From contig NZ_JAMNXL010000002.1 in the NCBI RefSeq assembly GCF_023653175.1, positions 1 to 59,436 on the forward strand: 59,436 nt of DNA, written 5' to 3'. The notes under the pieces are model-generated. The model saw only the letters and a program-made list of their open reading frames with translations, did not search any database and had not been told where the DNA came from. This DNA is from Erythrobacter sp. Lineage in GTDB: Bacteria; Pseudomonadota; Alphaproteobacteria; Sphingomonadales; Sphingomonadaceae. Of the stretch, positions 1 through 8,374 are shown piece after piece; position 1 is the first letter of the stretch, and every line of letters starts with the position of its first letter. The position numbers were made by a program, and so were the translations under genes.

Positions 1-28
1 ACGCCCGGGGCATGACCACCCCGGGCGT
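1..28. repeat. Perfect inverted repeat at the window edge
   Basis: Bases 1-10 (ACGCCCGGGG) are the exact reverse complement of bases 19-28, with an 8-base loop between them. The 10-bp GC stem could be the terminator of a gene lying before the window. However, no T-run follows on the plus strand within view, and the window edge hides the other side, so the role is undecided. Confidence 0.5.
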
Positions 29-130
29 CCACATCCCCTCCAAAACGGCGATCCGGCCCGAAGGACCGCGAGGCCACGCGGCCGAGCCGCAGGCGCTCGA
101 TCCCGCAGGGATCGAAACAGCGCCGAGGAC

Positions 131-150
131 GAGGGCCCGGATGGGCCCTC
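131..150. repeat. 8-bp GC hairpin downstream of ctrA
   Basis: GAGGGCCC, a four-base loop and GGGCCCTC form a perfect palindrome 11 bases past the ctrA stop codon. In the ctrA direction the T-run lies before the hairpin rather than after it, so it is not a classical rho-independent terminator. It may still protect the transcript 3' end. Confidence 0.45.
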
Positions 151-160
151 GAAAAACCGA

Positions 161-856
161 TTACGCCGCTTCGACCTCGGTCTCGCTGTCGCGCAGCACG
201 TAGCCGCGGCCCCACACGGTCTCGATGTAGTTGTCCCCGCCGCAGGCCAGCGAGAGCTTCTTGCGCAGCTTGCAGATGAACACGTCGATGATCTTGAGCT
301 CGGGCTCGTCCATCCCGCCATAGAGGTGGTTGAGGAACATTTCCTTGGTCAGAGTCGTGCCCTTGCGCAAGCTGAGCAGCTCCAGCATCGCATATTCCTT
401 GCCGGTGAGGTGCACGCGGGCGCCATCGACTTCGACCGTCTTGGCGTCGAGGTTCACGGCGAGCTTGCCGGTGCGGATGACCGACTGCGAATGGCCCTTC
501 GAACGGCGCACCACGGCATAGATGCGGGCGACCAGTTCTTCGCGATGGAAGGGCTTGGTGACGTAATCGTCGGCGCCGAAGCCGAAGCTGCGGATCTTCG
601 AATCCATTTCCGAGATGCCCGAAAGGATCAGCACCGGGGTCTGCACCTTGGCGACGCGCAGCTTCTTGAGCACGTCGTAGCCATGCATGTCGGGCAAGTT
701 CAGGTCGAGCAGGATGATGTCGTAATCATACAGCTTACCGAGGTCCAAACCCTCTTCGCCGAGGTCGGTCGAATAGACATTGAAGCCTTCGGTGGTGAGC
801 ATCAGCTCGATCGCCTTGGCGGTGGTCGGTTCATCTTCGATGAGCAGAACGCGCAT
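161..856 (-). CDS. ctrA: Cell-cycle response regulator CtrA
   Basis: CtrA is an OmpR/PhoB-family response regulator and the master cell-cycle and flagellar regulator of alphaproteobacteria. The 231 residues match the usual CtrA length. An N-terminal receiver domain (about residues 1-120) starts [20 protein letters not shown] and carries the phospho-acceptor Asp51 in [14 protein letters not shown] and the switch Lys in YVTKPF. A winged-helix DNA-binding domain (about 125-225) ends in [12 protein letters not shown]. The gene is monocistronic. Its upstream region at 857-1060 is rich in TTAA-type motifs, in line with the autoregulation known for CtrA. No intrinsic terminator with a U-run follows it; an 8-bp hairpin at 131-150 does. 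The identification is very secure. Confidence 0.97.
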   Translation of the reverse strand: MRVLLIEDEPTTAKAIELMLTTEGFNVYSTDLGEEGLDLGKLYDYDIILLDLNLPDMHGYDVLKKLRVAKVQTPVLILSGISEMDSKIRSFGFGADDYVTKPFHREELVARIYAVVRRSKGHSQSVIRTGKLAVNLDAKTVEVDGARVHLTGKEYAMLELLSLRKGTTLTKEMFLNHLYGGMDEPELKIIDVFICKLRKKLSLACGGDNYIETVWGRGYVLRDSETEVEAA

Positions 857-940
857 TGCTGTACCCCTGTCTTACCCCTGGTAACCCCTGCTTAGGAGAG
901 GTTGTCGCCTGTTAACCACGCCACTTCTCACCAAAAAAGG

Positions 941-955
941 TTAATAAGAAGTTTA
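941..955 (+). promoter_or_regulatory. Candidate CtrA box upstream of ctrA
   Basis: TTAA, seven bases and TTTA at 941-955 match the known CtrA consensus TTAA-N7-TTAA at 7 of 8 defined positions. Further TTAA tetrads flank it at 912 and 961. The site lies about 85 bp upstream of the ctrA start, where autoregulation would be expected. AT-rich tetrads are uncommon in this GC-rich DNA, but the match is imperfect. Confidence 0.4.
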
Positions 956-1060
956 GGGCGTTAACTTTTTGGAGTGAGTCTTTCGAGTCACACCCCGGAC
1001 GGGCGCGATGTCGAAGGCAGGCTAGGCGTTCAGGATTGGACCGTCGCCTGAGGGAAAATG

Positions 1061-2557
1061 CTAAGAGGCCCCGGCAAGCTTCCTGGCCCGCCGCCGCTCG
1101 GCGCTGGAACCCAGACCGATCGCCTCGCGATATTTGGCCACGGTGCGTCGGGCCAGATCGAAGCCTTCCTTCTGGAGCATTTCGGCAAGCTGCTGGTCGG
1201 AGAGGATGTTCTTCGCGGTCTCGGCGTCGATCAGCGCCTTGATGCGCGCCTTGATCGCGGCGCTCGATGCGCCTTCGCCGTCCGCAGAGGCCACCCCGCT
1301 GGTGAAGAAATACTTCAATTCGAACGTCCCGCGCTCGCACCACAGGTATTTGTTGCTGGTGACGCGGCTGACGGTGCTTTCGTGCATCCCGATCTGCTCG
1401 GCCACCTCGCGAAGGGTGAGCGGGCGCAGTTCGGACACGCCGCGGCGGAAGAAGCCGTCCTGCTGCTTCACGATTTCCGCGGCGGTCTTGAGGATCGTCT
1501 TCTGGCGCTGGTCGAGCGCGCGGATCAGCCAGTGCGCGTCGGCCAGCTTCTCCTTCAGCCAGCCTTGCGATTCCTTGTTGGTCGCGCCCGCGTTGAGTTC
1601 GAGATAATAGCCGCGGTTGACGATCAGCTTGGGCAGCGTCTCCTCGTTGATCGCGATGTCCCAGCCGCCGGCCGCATTGGCGGTCAGCAGGATGTCGGGG
1701 ACGACGGTTCCGGTGTCGGCCGAGGCGAAGGCGAGGCCGGGGCGCGGGTTGTAGCTGCGCAGCTCGCGCAGCATGTCGGCGAAATCCTCGTCATCGACGC
1801 GGCACAGTCGCTTCAATCGCTCGACCTCCCCGCGCGCTACTGACTCGAGATTGTCGATCAGGGCTTTCATGCAGGGGTCGTAGCGGTCGGCCTCGCGCGC
1901 CTGGATCGCTATGCATTCGGCCAGATTGCGCGCGCCGACACCCGAGGGGTCGAGCGACTGCACCAGCCGCAGCCCCGCCTTGGCATCGAAGATATCGACC
2001 CCGAGGTCGTCGGCGACTTCTTCCAGCGGGACGGTAAGATAGCCCGCCTCGTCGAGCAGCCCGATGATGTGGCGCGCGATGAAGGCGGTCTGCGGATCAC
2101 TGGCAACGGCGCCGATCTGGGCTTCGAGATGCTCGGCGAGGGTGACGTCGGCGGCGCGCAGCTGCTCCCAGTCGGGCATGTCGTCGAAGTCGCCGCCGGA
2201 CGCCGAGGCTGCGCCCCATTCGGCATCGCGCATTGAGGGGCCTGCCCCGTCGCCGGTGTCGAAGTCGCGGTCGACCGAACCGAGATCGAGCGGCGCATCG
2301 CCCTCACCCCCGCCGGCGAGCATCAGCTGGTCGGCGGTCGCCCCCTCGCCTGCAGGCGCGACGATCTCAATCCGCTCGGGCTCTCCGGGCTCGGCAGGCC
2401 CGCCCGTATCGAGCAGCGGGTTGGCCTCGAGCGCTTCGGAAATGAAGGTCTCGATCTCGAGATTGGAGGCCGCCAGCAGCTTGATCGCCTGCTGCAATTG
2501 CGGCGTCATCACCAGCGATTGCGTCTGCCGGATATCGAGGCGGGGGCCTAGTGCCAT
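1061..2557 (-). CDS. rpoN: RNA polymerase sigma-54 factor RpoN
   Basis: This is the alternative sigma factor for -24/-12 promoters that need an enhancer-binding ATPase. The 498 residues show all three regions. Glutamine-rich activator region I is at the N terminus (RQTQSLVMTPQLQQAIKLL). An acidic linker follows at about 55-125, then the core-binding domain. The C-terminal HTH and RpoN box (ARRTVAKYRE, about 469-478) close the protein. The start at 2557 was chosen because the protein then begins MALGPRLDIRQTQ, as in the family; the frame stays open further upstream but that extension is unlike RpoN. The gene sits 10 bp behind lptB and is surely co-transcribed with it, a common proteobacterial arrangement. 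A candidate sigma-54 promoter lies just upstream of lptB, facing the other way. Confidence 0.95.
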   Translation of the reverse strand: MALGPRLDIRQTQSLVMTPQLQQAIKLLAASNLEIETFISEALEANPLLDTGGPAEPGEPERIEIVAPAGEGATADQLMLAGGGEGDAPLDLGSVDRDFDTGDGAGPSMRDAEWGAASASGGDFDDMPDWEQLRAADVTLAEHLEAQIGAVASDPQTAFIARHIIGLLDEAGYLTVPLEEVADDLGVDIFDAKAGLRLVQSLDPSGVGARNLAECIAIQAREADRYDPCMKALIDNLESVARGEVERLKRLCRVDDEDFADMLRELRSYNPRPGLAFASADTGTVVPDILLTANAAGGWDIAINEETLPKLIVNRGYYLELNAGATNKESQGWLKEKLADAHWLIRALDQRQKTILKTAAEIVKQQDGFFRRGVSELRPLTLREVAEQIGMHESTVSRVTSNKYLWCERGTFELKYFFTSGVASADGEGASSAAIKARIKALIDAETAKNILSDQQLAEMLQKEGFDLARRTVAKYREAIGLGSSAERRRARKLAGAS

Positions 2558-2567
2558 CGCTTGCTCG

Positions 2568-3347
2568 CTAGAGCGTGAAGCTCTCACCGAGATAGAGCCG
2601 CCGCACGTTCTCATCGGCGACGAGCTCCTGCGGCGAGCCGGCGAACAGCACCTGCCCGCCATAGATGATGCAGGCGCGGTCGACGATGTCGAGCGTCTCG
2701 CGCACGTTGTGGTCGGTGATCAGCACGCCGATGCCGCGCGATTTCAGATCGCGCACCAGCTCGCGGATGTCGCTGATCGAGAGCGGGTCGATCCCGGCGA
2801 AGGGTTCATCGAGCAGCATGATCGAAGGCTTGGCCGCCAGCGCGCGGGCAATCTCGCAGCGCCGGCGCTCCCCGCCCGACAGCGCCATGGCGGGGCTTTC
2901 GCGTAGGCGCGCGAGGCCGAATTCGTCGAGCAGGCGCTCCAGTTCGCTGGCGCGGGTCGCCTTGTCGGGCTCGACCAGTTCGAGCACGCAGGCGATGTTC
3001 TGCTCCACGGTCATGCCGCGAAAGATGCTGGTTTCCTGCGGCAAGTAGCCGAGCCCGAGGATCGCGCGGCGATACATCGGCAGCTTGGTGACATCCTCGC
3101 CGTCCATCAGGATCCGGCCCGAATCCGGCTTCACCAGCCCCATGATCGAATAGAAGCAGGTGGTCTTGCCCGCCCCGTTGGGCCCGAGCAGGCCGAGCAC
3201 CTCGCCCTTGGCGACGTTGAGCGAAATATCGGTCAGCACCGCGCGCTTGTCGTAGCTCTTGGCGATCGAGATCACCTCGAGCCCGCTGCCGAGCGGCTGG
3301 ATCGGGGCGGCATCGTCCGGGGCGTCGGAGAGGGTGGTCGTGCTCAT
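2568..3347 (-). CDS. lptB: LPS export ABC transporter ATPase LptB
   Basis: LptB is the cytoplasmic ATPase that powers LptFG-driven lipopolysaccharide extraction from the inner membrane. The 259 residues contain the Walker A motif GPNGAGKT (about 55-62), the Q-loop (YLPQETSIFRGM), the signature LSGGERRR, Walker B IMLLDEPFAG and the H-switch TDHN. The segment ETSIFRGMTVEQNI is characteristic of LptB rather than of amino-acid importers. Directly downstream lies rpoN, the usual neighbour of lptB; lptA and lptC are not adjacent here. The first 18 residues are a short extension common in sphingomonads. Confidence 0.95.
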   Translation of the reverse strand: MSTTTLSDAPDDAAPIQPLGSGLEVISIAKSYDKRAVLTDISLNVAKGEVLGLLGPNGAGKTTCFYSIMGLVKPDSGRILMDGEDVTKLPMYRRAILGLGYLPQETSIFRGMTVEQNIACVLELVEPDKATRASELERLLDEFGLARLRESPAMALSGGERRRCEIARALAAKPSIMLLDEPFAGIDPLSISDIRELVRDLKSRGIGVLITDHNVRETLDIVDRACIIYGGQVLFAGSPQELVADENVRRLYLGESFTL

Positions 3348-3399
3348 ATGCCCCGAGTCTTTAGCACCATGGCGGGGTGAGGAAAGTGGCGCAGTGCGT

Positions 3400-3416
3400 T
3401 TGGCAGGATTTTTGCT
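3400..3416 (+). promoter_or_regulatory. Candidate sigma-54 promoter
   Basis: TTGGCAGGATTTTTGCT fits the known -24/-12 consensus YTGGCACGRNNNTTGCW at every defined position except one (G for C at position 7). The invariant GG (3402-3403) and GC (3414-3415) doublets have the required 10-bp gap between them. It faces the small membrane-protein gene at 3591 and lies next to the lptB-rpoN operon. Transcription would start near 3427, giving a leader of about 165 nt that contains a small hairpin (CCTGCG/CGCAGG near 3507). No enhancer-binding site was identified. Confidence 0.55.
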
Positions 3417-3590
3417 TAGTGCCGCGGCAATCAGGTCTCAGGCAGCGGAACCCTCCCGCGATTAGAGCGGCTTGCCCCGCACCTCTTGCGCGGCTCGCAA
3501 CAATCCTGCGTCGGCGCAGGGCTTATTGCAACTTCGGGACAGCTTTGCGATACTGCGTCAGTCACGTCAAACCGTTGGGGAGCGGCACAC

Positions 3591-3968
3591 ATGGTGAAAG
3601 TTGAAGAGCGCAGCCACGGCAAAGCACTATCCGCAGTCCGCCCGCGCGACTGGCGCAAGGCGATGAGCGATCATGTCGCCTATGGCCTGCTCGCCTATAC
3701 CGGCTTGCAGATTTTCGTGACCGTCAAGGCGCTGGCCGAGGGCTCCTCGACCGCACTGCCCTATCTGGCGCTGATCGTGCTGGTCGCCGGGATCATCCCG
3801 GTGTGCCGCTGGTTCGAGAAGCGCTGGGCGGTGCTGTCCGACGCCGAGGCTGCCGACCCGGCGCTTGCGGGCGAGTTCCGCCGCGATGTGACCGCGCTGT
3901 GGGCGATGGCGATCGGCCTGCCCTTCGGGCTGGCGCTGATCTTCAAGATGCTGTTGAGCGTCTTTTGA
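3591..3968 (+). CDS. Small membrane protein of unknown function
   Basis: The predicted protein has 125 residues: a basic N-terminal tail (KVEERSHGKALSAVRPRDWRK), then three hydrophobic helices at about 30-52, 56-76 and 102-124. A charged loop with two acidic stretches sits between helices two and three. The start at 3591 has GGGGAG about ten bases upstream; the frame is open further upstream but without a better start. I do not recognise the family. The gene stands alone between lptB and ppa, downstream of the candidate sigma-54 promoter, so its expression may depend on the neighbouring rpoN product. That link is inference. Confidence 0.75.
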   Translation: MVKVEERSHGKALSAVRPRDWRKAMSDHVAYGLLAYTGLQIFVTVKALAEGSSTALPYLALIVLVAGIIPVCRWFEKRWAVLSDAEAADPALAGEFRRDVTALWAMAIGLPFGLALIFKMLLSVF

Positions 3969-3971
3969 TTG

Positions 3972-4166
3972 CGTGCCCGCCTCCGCGGGCACGTCCTCGC
4001 TAGACGTCCTCCGCTTCGATGCGGACCCGCTGCGGGCGGCCCTTCGGCCTTGTGGCCCGTCCGCTGGCGGACCGAACCAGCGCCAATATCATCGAGCTGC
4101 GCTGTTAGCAGCGACGCGCCCGCAGGGCGTGCGAGCGAGGATTTCGCAGCCCGGAGGGGCTGCGGA
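3972..4166. repeat. REP/REPIN-like palindromic repeat island
   Basis: The gap between the small membrane protein and ppa is filled with palindromes. A 9-bp hairpin (CGTGCCCGC/GCGGGCACG, 3972-3993) is followed by TCCTCGCT. The opposite-facing core GAGCGAGGATTTCGCA lies at 4133-4148, flanked by hairpins at about 4116-4130 and 4147-4164. The same core recurs inverted at 55668-55683, again between two hairpins of different sequence. Two units facing each other in one gap is the layout of a REPIN, the doublet form of repetitive extragenic palindromes. Confidence 0.6.
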
Positions 4167-4170
4167 ACAC

Positions 4171-4190
4171 AAAAACCCCGCGGAGGCGGC
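4171..4190 (-). terminator. Weak terminator candidate for ppa
   Basis: Read in the ppa direction, CCGC, four bases and GCGG are followed by GGTTTTTG nine bases after the stop codon. The stem is only 4 bp, so termination strength is doubtful. It partly borders the repeat island. Confidence 0.3.
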
Positions 4191-4198
4191 TGCGCTAA

Positions 4199-4729
4199 CT
4201 ATGCCCCCTGATACCGCTCGATCGCCTCGATGGTGATCTGCCGCGCCTCGGCGGCGTTGCCCCACTTGCCGACGCGCACCCACTTCTCGGCTTCCAGATC
4301 CTTGTAGTGGGTGAAGAAGTGCTCGATCTGCTGGAAGATGATGTTCGGCAGATCGCTCGTCTCGATCACGTCCGCGTAATACGGGAAGGTCTCGTTGACC
4401 GGCACGCAGATCAGCTTCTCGTCCCCGCCCTGCTCGTCTTCCAGGTTGAGCACGCCGATCGGGCGAGCGCGCACCACGCAGCCCGGAATGAAGGGCGAGC
4501 GCGAGATCACCAGCGCGTCGAGCGGGTCGCCATCGGGCGAGAGGGTGTGCGGCACGAAGCCGTAATTCGCCGGATAGCGCATCGGCGTGTGGAGAATGCG
4601 GTCGACGAACAGCGCGCCGCTTTCCTTGTCGAATTCATACTTCACCGGCTCGCCCCCGGTGGGCACTTCGATGATCACGTTGAGATCGTCGGGGGGGTTC
4701 ACGCCGGTGGGAATCTTGTCGATGCGCAT
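4199..4729 (-). CDS. ppa: Inorganic pyrophosphatase
   Basis: This is a soluble family I pyrophosphatase that hydrolyses PPi to two phosphates and so pulls biosynthetic reactions forward. The 176 residues match the hexameric bacterial type. Visible active-site elements are EVPTGGEPVKYEFDKESG (about 21-38), the metal-binding motif DGDPLDAL (about 66-73) and KWVRVGKW near the C terminus. The gene is transcribed away from hisS and the two share a short divergent spacer at 4730-4855. Nothing unusual was seen in the protein. Confidence 0.95.
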   Translation of the reverse strand: MRIDKIPTGVNPPDDLNVIIEVPTGGEPVKYEFDKESGALFVDRILHTPMRYPANYGFVPHTLSPDGDPLDALVISRSPFIPGCVVRARPIGVLNLEDEQGGDEKLICVPVNETFPYYADVIETSDLPNIIFQQIEHFFTHYKDLEAEKWVRVGKWGNAAEARQITIEAIERYQGA

Positions 4730-4855
4730 GGATTTGCTCTTCTGGCTGGGCGCCGCGCGTGTTCGCTTGCGGCGGAGAGGTTGATCGCGACGCGCTCCCC
4801 TTAATCACTGGCGCAGGATTGCGAAAGGGCCTGTGTGGGCCTAATCCGCGCCCCC

Positions 4856-6214
4856 ATGAGCAAGAAGACACCCCAGGCCATCCGCGGCACCCAGGACATC
4901 TTCGGCAAGGATGCCGAGGCATTCGCCTTCGTGGTCGAAACCTTCGAGCGGGTGCGCCGCCTCTACCGCTTCCGCCGCGTGGAAATGCCGGTGTTCGAGA
5001 AGACCGAGGTGTTCGCGCGCAGCCTCGGCGAGACCACCGATGTGGTGTCGAAGGAGATGTATTCCTTCGACGATCGCGGCGGCGAGAGCCTGACCCTGCG
5101 CCCCGAATTCACCGCCGGCATCGCGCGCGCCTTCCTCACCAACGGCTGGCAGCAATTTGCGCCGCTGAAGGTGGCGACCCACGGCCCGCTGTTCCGCTAC
5201 GAGCGCCCGCAGAAGGGCCGCTACCGCCAGTTCCACCAGATTGATGCGGAAGTGATCGGTGCGGGCGAACCGCAGGCGGATGTCGAACTGTTGGCGATGG
5301 CGGATCAGCTTTTGAAGGAGCTGGGCATTGAGGATGTCACCCTGCACCTCAACACTTTGGGCGATGCGGCGAGCCGCGAGGCGTGGCGGGCGGCGCTGAT
5401 CGCCTATTTCCGCGAGGTCGAAGGCCAGCTCTCCGAGGAATCGCAGGAGCGGCTGGAGAAGAACCCGCTGCGCATCCTCGATTCGAAGGACCCACGCGAC
5501 AAGCCGTTCCTCGCCGATGCGCCGAAGATCGACGCGTTTCTGTCGGAGGAGGCTTCGGCCTTCTTCGCCGCCGTCACCAGCGGGCTCGATGCGGCAGGCG
5601 TGAAGTGGGTGCGCGCGGAGAGCCTTGTCCGGGGACTCGATTACTACCGCCACACGGCGTTCGAATTCATCCCCGACGAGGGCAGCGCCTCGGCAGCGGC
5701 TTTGGGGAGCCAGAGTACGGTGCTGGGCGGCGGGCGCTATGACGGGCTGATGGAAAGCCTCGGCGGCGCGCCGACGCCTGCGGTCGGCTGGGCTGCGGGG
5801 ATCGAGCGGCTGGCGATGCTGGTGGGGGACAAAGCACCTAAAGACATTCTAAATTGCGCGATTGTTGTCGAGGATGACGAGCTCATCAACGAGGCGAACT
5901 ACCTTGCTCGCGAGCTAAGATCGACATACTCTTCCGAGGTTGGGCCCAAGGCATATTCCGTCGAGATTTTCGGTAGCGGCTCCCGAAAGAAAAGGTTCGA
6001 TAAGGCCGTTAAGGCTGAACCTATGGCGATTATCACCCTCAACGCCATGGTAGAGGCAGGGACACTGGCAAACCTCCAGACTAAGAAAGGCGTGGGAGGA
6101 ACTTTCGGTGCATGGCTCTTCAAGATATTGAACGACAGTTATTTCGTTCGGCAAACCTTGGCTTGGTCGGACGTTGCGGACAACAAGTCGATTGACTTGC
6201 TAGCTCGTCGATGA
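4856..6214 (+). CDS. hisS: Histidine-tRNA ligase with a divergent C-terminal end
   Basis: HisRS charges tRNA-His. The 452-residue protein has a normal class II core: RGTQDIFG at the N terminus, LRPE, motif 2 ([16 protein letters not shown]), the histidine-binding [13 protein letters not shown], and motif 3 with [12 protein letters not shown] near residue 320. From about residue 325 to the end (nt 5831-6214) the base composition falls to roughly 52% G+C against about two thirds upstream, with unlike codon choice (for example CTA, TCG, ATA, AAA). The encoded end keeps a loose anticodon-domain pattern, but its last 40 residues look unlike usual HisRS. The start at 4856 gives [14 protein letters not shown]. 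The stop overlaps the prfA ATG by four bases. The catalytic identity is secure; the C-terminal domain looks like an imported replacement. Confidence 0.93.
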   Translation: MSKKTPQAIRGTQDIFGKDAEAFAFVVETFERVRRLYRFRRVEMPVFEKTEVFARSLGETTDVVSKEMYSFDDRGGESLTLRPEFTAGIARAFLTNGWQQFAPLKVATHGPLFRYERPQKGRYRQFHQIDAEVIGAGEPQADVELLAMADQLLKELGIEDVTLHLNTLGDAASREAWRAALIAYFREVEGQLSEESQERLEKNPLRILDSKDPRDKPFLADAPKIDAFLSEEASAFFAAVTSGLDAAGVKWVRAESLVRGLDYYRHTAFEFIPDEGSASAAALGSQSTVLGGGRYDGLMESLGGAPTPAVGWAAGIERLAMLVGDKAPKDILNCAIVVEDDELINEANYLARELRSTYSSEVGPKAYSVEIFGSGSRKKRFDKAVKAEPMAIITLNAMVEAGTLANLQTKKGVGGTFGAWLFKILNDSYFVRQTLAWSDVADNKSIDLLARR

Positions 6215-7278
6215 CCATCCCCCCCGAACGCCTTGACCAGATCGCGCACCGCTTTGCGGAGCTGGAAGCGCGCATGGCGAGCGGAACGCTCGAGGGCGAG
6301 GCCTTCGTGCGCGCCAGCCGCGACTACGCCGAACTCGAACCCGTCGCCAAGATCGCCGCCGAGGTGAAATCCGCGCGTGAGGAGATGACGGGGCTTGCCG
6401 ACATGCTCGCCGACCCCGAGATGAAGGCCATGGCCGAGGAGGAGCTTGCCGCGCTCAAGGCCACCCTCCCCGATCTCGAACGCCGCCTTGCCGTCGCGCT
6501 GCTGCCGCGCGATTCTGCGGATGCAAAGCCTGCGATGCTCGAAATCCGCGCCGGCACGGGGGGCGACGAAGCCGCGCTATTCGCCGCCGATCTCTACCGG
6601 ATGTACGAGAAATACGCCGCCGAACAGGGGTGGAAGGTCGAAGCCGTCAGCATCGCCGCCTCCGACATCGGCGGGTTCAAGGAAGTGATCGCCAACGTCA
6701 CCGGCACCGGCGTCTTCGCCAAGCTGAAGTTCGAGAGCGGCGTCCACCGCGTCCAGCGCGTCCCCGTGACCGAGAGCGGCGGACGGATCCACACCTCGGC
6801 GGCGACCGTGGCGGTGCTGCCCGAGCCGGACGAGGTGGATGTTTCGATCGAGGAGAAAGACCTCAAGATCGACGTTTATCGCGCGAGCGGCGCAGGCGGG
6901 CAGCACGTCAACACCACCGATTCGGCAGTGCGCATCACCCACTTGCCGACCGGCACGGTCGTCACCTGTCAGGACGGCCGCAGCCAGCACAAGAACAAGG
7001 AAAAGGCGATGCAAGTGCTGCGCACGCGCCTGTATGACGCCCAGCGCGAGGCCACGCAGGGCGCCGAGGCCGAGGCGAGGAAGGCCATGGTCGGCAGCGG
7101 GGACCGCTCCGAACGCATCCGCACCTACAACTTCCCGCAAGGGCGCGTGACCGATCATCGCATCGGGCTGACGCTGCACAAGCTCGAGGAAGTGCTCGCC
7201 GGGCCGGGGCTGGGCGAGCTGGTCGATGCGCTGATCGCCGAGGACGAGGGCAAGCGGCTGGCGGCGCTCGCCGAGTGA
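6211..7278 (+). CDS. prfA: Peptide chain release factor 1
   Basis: RF1 reads UAA and UAG stop codons and triggers peptide release. The 355 residues show the stop-codon-reading PVT tripeptide in [14 protein letters not shown] and the catalytic GGQ at residues 229-231. The glutamine is the target of the methyltransferase PrmC, encoded directly downstream. The ATG overlaps the hisS stop. Conserved RF1 features such as [15 protein letters not shown] and the C-terminal [13 protein letters not shown] are present. It is a complete RF1, which bears on the amber codon inside the TonB receptor at 30784: UAG should terminate normally. Confidence 0.96.
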   Translation: MTIPPERLDQIAHRFAELEARMASGTLEGEAFVRASRDYAELEPVAKIAAEVKSAREEMTGLADMLADPEMKAMAEEELAALKATLPDLERRLAVALLPRDSADAKPAMLEIRAGTGGDEAALFAADLYRMYEKYAAEQGWKVEAVSIAASDIGGFKEVIANVTGTGVFAKLKFESGVHRVQRVPVTESGGRIHTSAATVAVLPEPDEVDVSIEEKDLKIDVYRASGAGGQHVNTTDSAVRITHLPTGTVVTCQDGRSQHKNKEKAMQVLRTRLYDAQREATQGAEAEARKAMVGSGDRSERIRTYNFPQGRVTDHRIGLTLHKLEEVLAGPGLGELVDALIAEDEGKRLAALAE

Positions 7279-7289
7279 CCGGGGGCGGC

Positions 7290-8111
7290 ATGACCGCAGG
7301 CGAGGCGATCCGCGCCGCCGCCGAGGCGCTCGGGTCGGTCAGCGACACCGCGCGTCTCGATGCGGAATTGCTGATGGCGCACCTGTTCGGAGCCACGCGC
7401 TCGGAATTGCTTCTGCGCCACATGCGCGACCCCGCCCCGCCGGGCTTCCCCGCGCTGGTCGAGCGCCGCGCAGGCCATGAGCCCGTCGCCTACATCACTG
7501 GGCGGCAGGACTTCTATGGGCTGACCTTGATCGTCACCCCCGCCACCCTGATCCCGCGCGGCGACAGCGAGACGTTGGTCGAGGCGGCGCTGGCCGAACG
7601 GCCCGATGCGGTGCGCGTCGTCGATCTCGGCACGGGATCGGGCGCGCTGCTGCTGGCGGTGCTGGCTCATTGCGGCGAGAGCCAAGGGGTGGGAATCGAC
7701 CGCTCGGCGGACGCCGTGGCGGTGGCGCAGCGCAATGCCGAGGCGCTGGGGCTGCGCCGGCAGGCGCGGTTCCTGACGCGCGATTGGCACGCTAGCGGCT
7801 GGGCCGAGGGCCTTGGCACTTTCGACCTCGTGTTGTGCAACCCGCCCTATGTGGAAGATAGCGCCGCGCTCGACCGGCAAGTGGCCGATTTCGAGCCCGC
7901 CAGCGCATTGTTCGCCGGGCCCGGGGGGCTCGACGATTACCGCGTGCTGATCCCGCAATTGCGCGCGCTGATGAACTGCGGCGGGCTGGCGGTGCTGGAA
8001 ATCGGGGCGAATCAGGCGCAAAGCGTTGGGGCCCTCGCGGCAGCTGCGGGATTCCGCGTGGCGCTGCGCCGCGATCTGGCAGGCCGCGCCCGCGCATTGC
8101 TGCTGACGTGA
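7290..8111 (+). CDS. prmC: Release factor glutamine methyltransferase PrmC
   Basis: PrmC N5-methylates the GGQ glutamine of RF1 and RF2 with S-adenosylmethionine. Visible features are an N-terminal helical domain, HEPVAYITGRQDFYG, the SAM-binding VVDLGTGSGALLLA (about 110-123) and the catalytic NPPY at residues 184-187. It follows prfA, its substrate gene, the classical order. The ATG at 7290 has GGGGGCGGC just before it. A GTG at 7275 overlapping the prfA stop is an alternative that would add five residues. Confidence 0.93.
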   Translation: MTAGEAIRAAAEALGSVSDTARLDAELLMAHLFGATRSELLLRHMRDPAPPGFPALVERRAGHEPVAYITGRQDFYGLTLIVTPATLIPRGDSETLVEAALAERPDAVRVVDLGTGSGALLLAVLAHCGESQGVGIDRSADAVAVAQRNAEALGLRRQARFLTRDWHASGWAEGLGTFDLVLCNPPYVEDSAALDRQVADFEPASALFAGPGGLDDYRVLIPQLRALMNCGGLAVLEIGANQAQSVGALAAAAGFRVALRRDLAGRARALLLT

Positions 8112-8130
8112 CAGAATTACGCGGGCGGGG

Positions 8131-8168
8131 CTTGGCAAACCCCTTTCGCATCGCTACGTCTTGCCAAG
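8131..8168. repeat. Inverted repeat between prmC and the DUF4167 gene
   Basis: CTTGGCAA at 8131-8138 is exactly repeated inverted at 8161-8168 (22-bp loop). A second, smaller complement (TTCGCA/TGCGAA) spans the right arm. It lies 20 bp after the prmC stop, in a 263-bp gap otherwise empty of genes. There is no T-run, so it may be an mRNA-stabilising or regulatory structure. Confidence 0.4.
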
Positions 8169-8374
8169 GCCGGATGGATTGCGAAGGGCGCAAACCGCTG
8201 GGCCAAGCTCCTGAACTCAGCTGACACCGCCGTGAGGGCTCGCCCCCGGCAGCACGCAGCGCGGAGCACGCGGCACGCTTCGGCATGATCCGGCGTGACG
8301 CTTGGGCAAGGGGTCTGTTGACCGCGCGTATGACCAATGTTTTCGCGGCAGGTCGCTGTTAAGGAACGTTTTCC

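Noticed and set aside
131..150. Intrinsic terminator of ctrA
   Set aside because: In the ctrA direction the T-run precedes the hairpin instead of following it. It is kept only as a hairpin.
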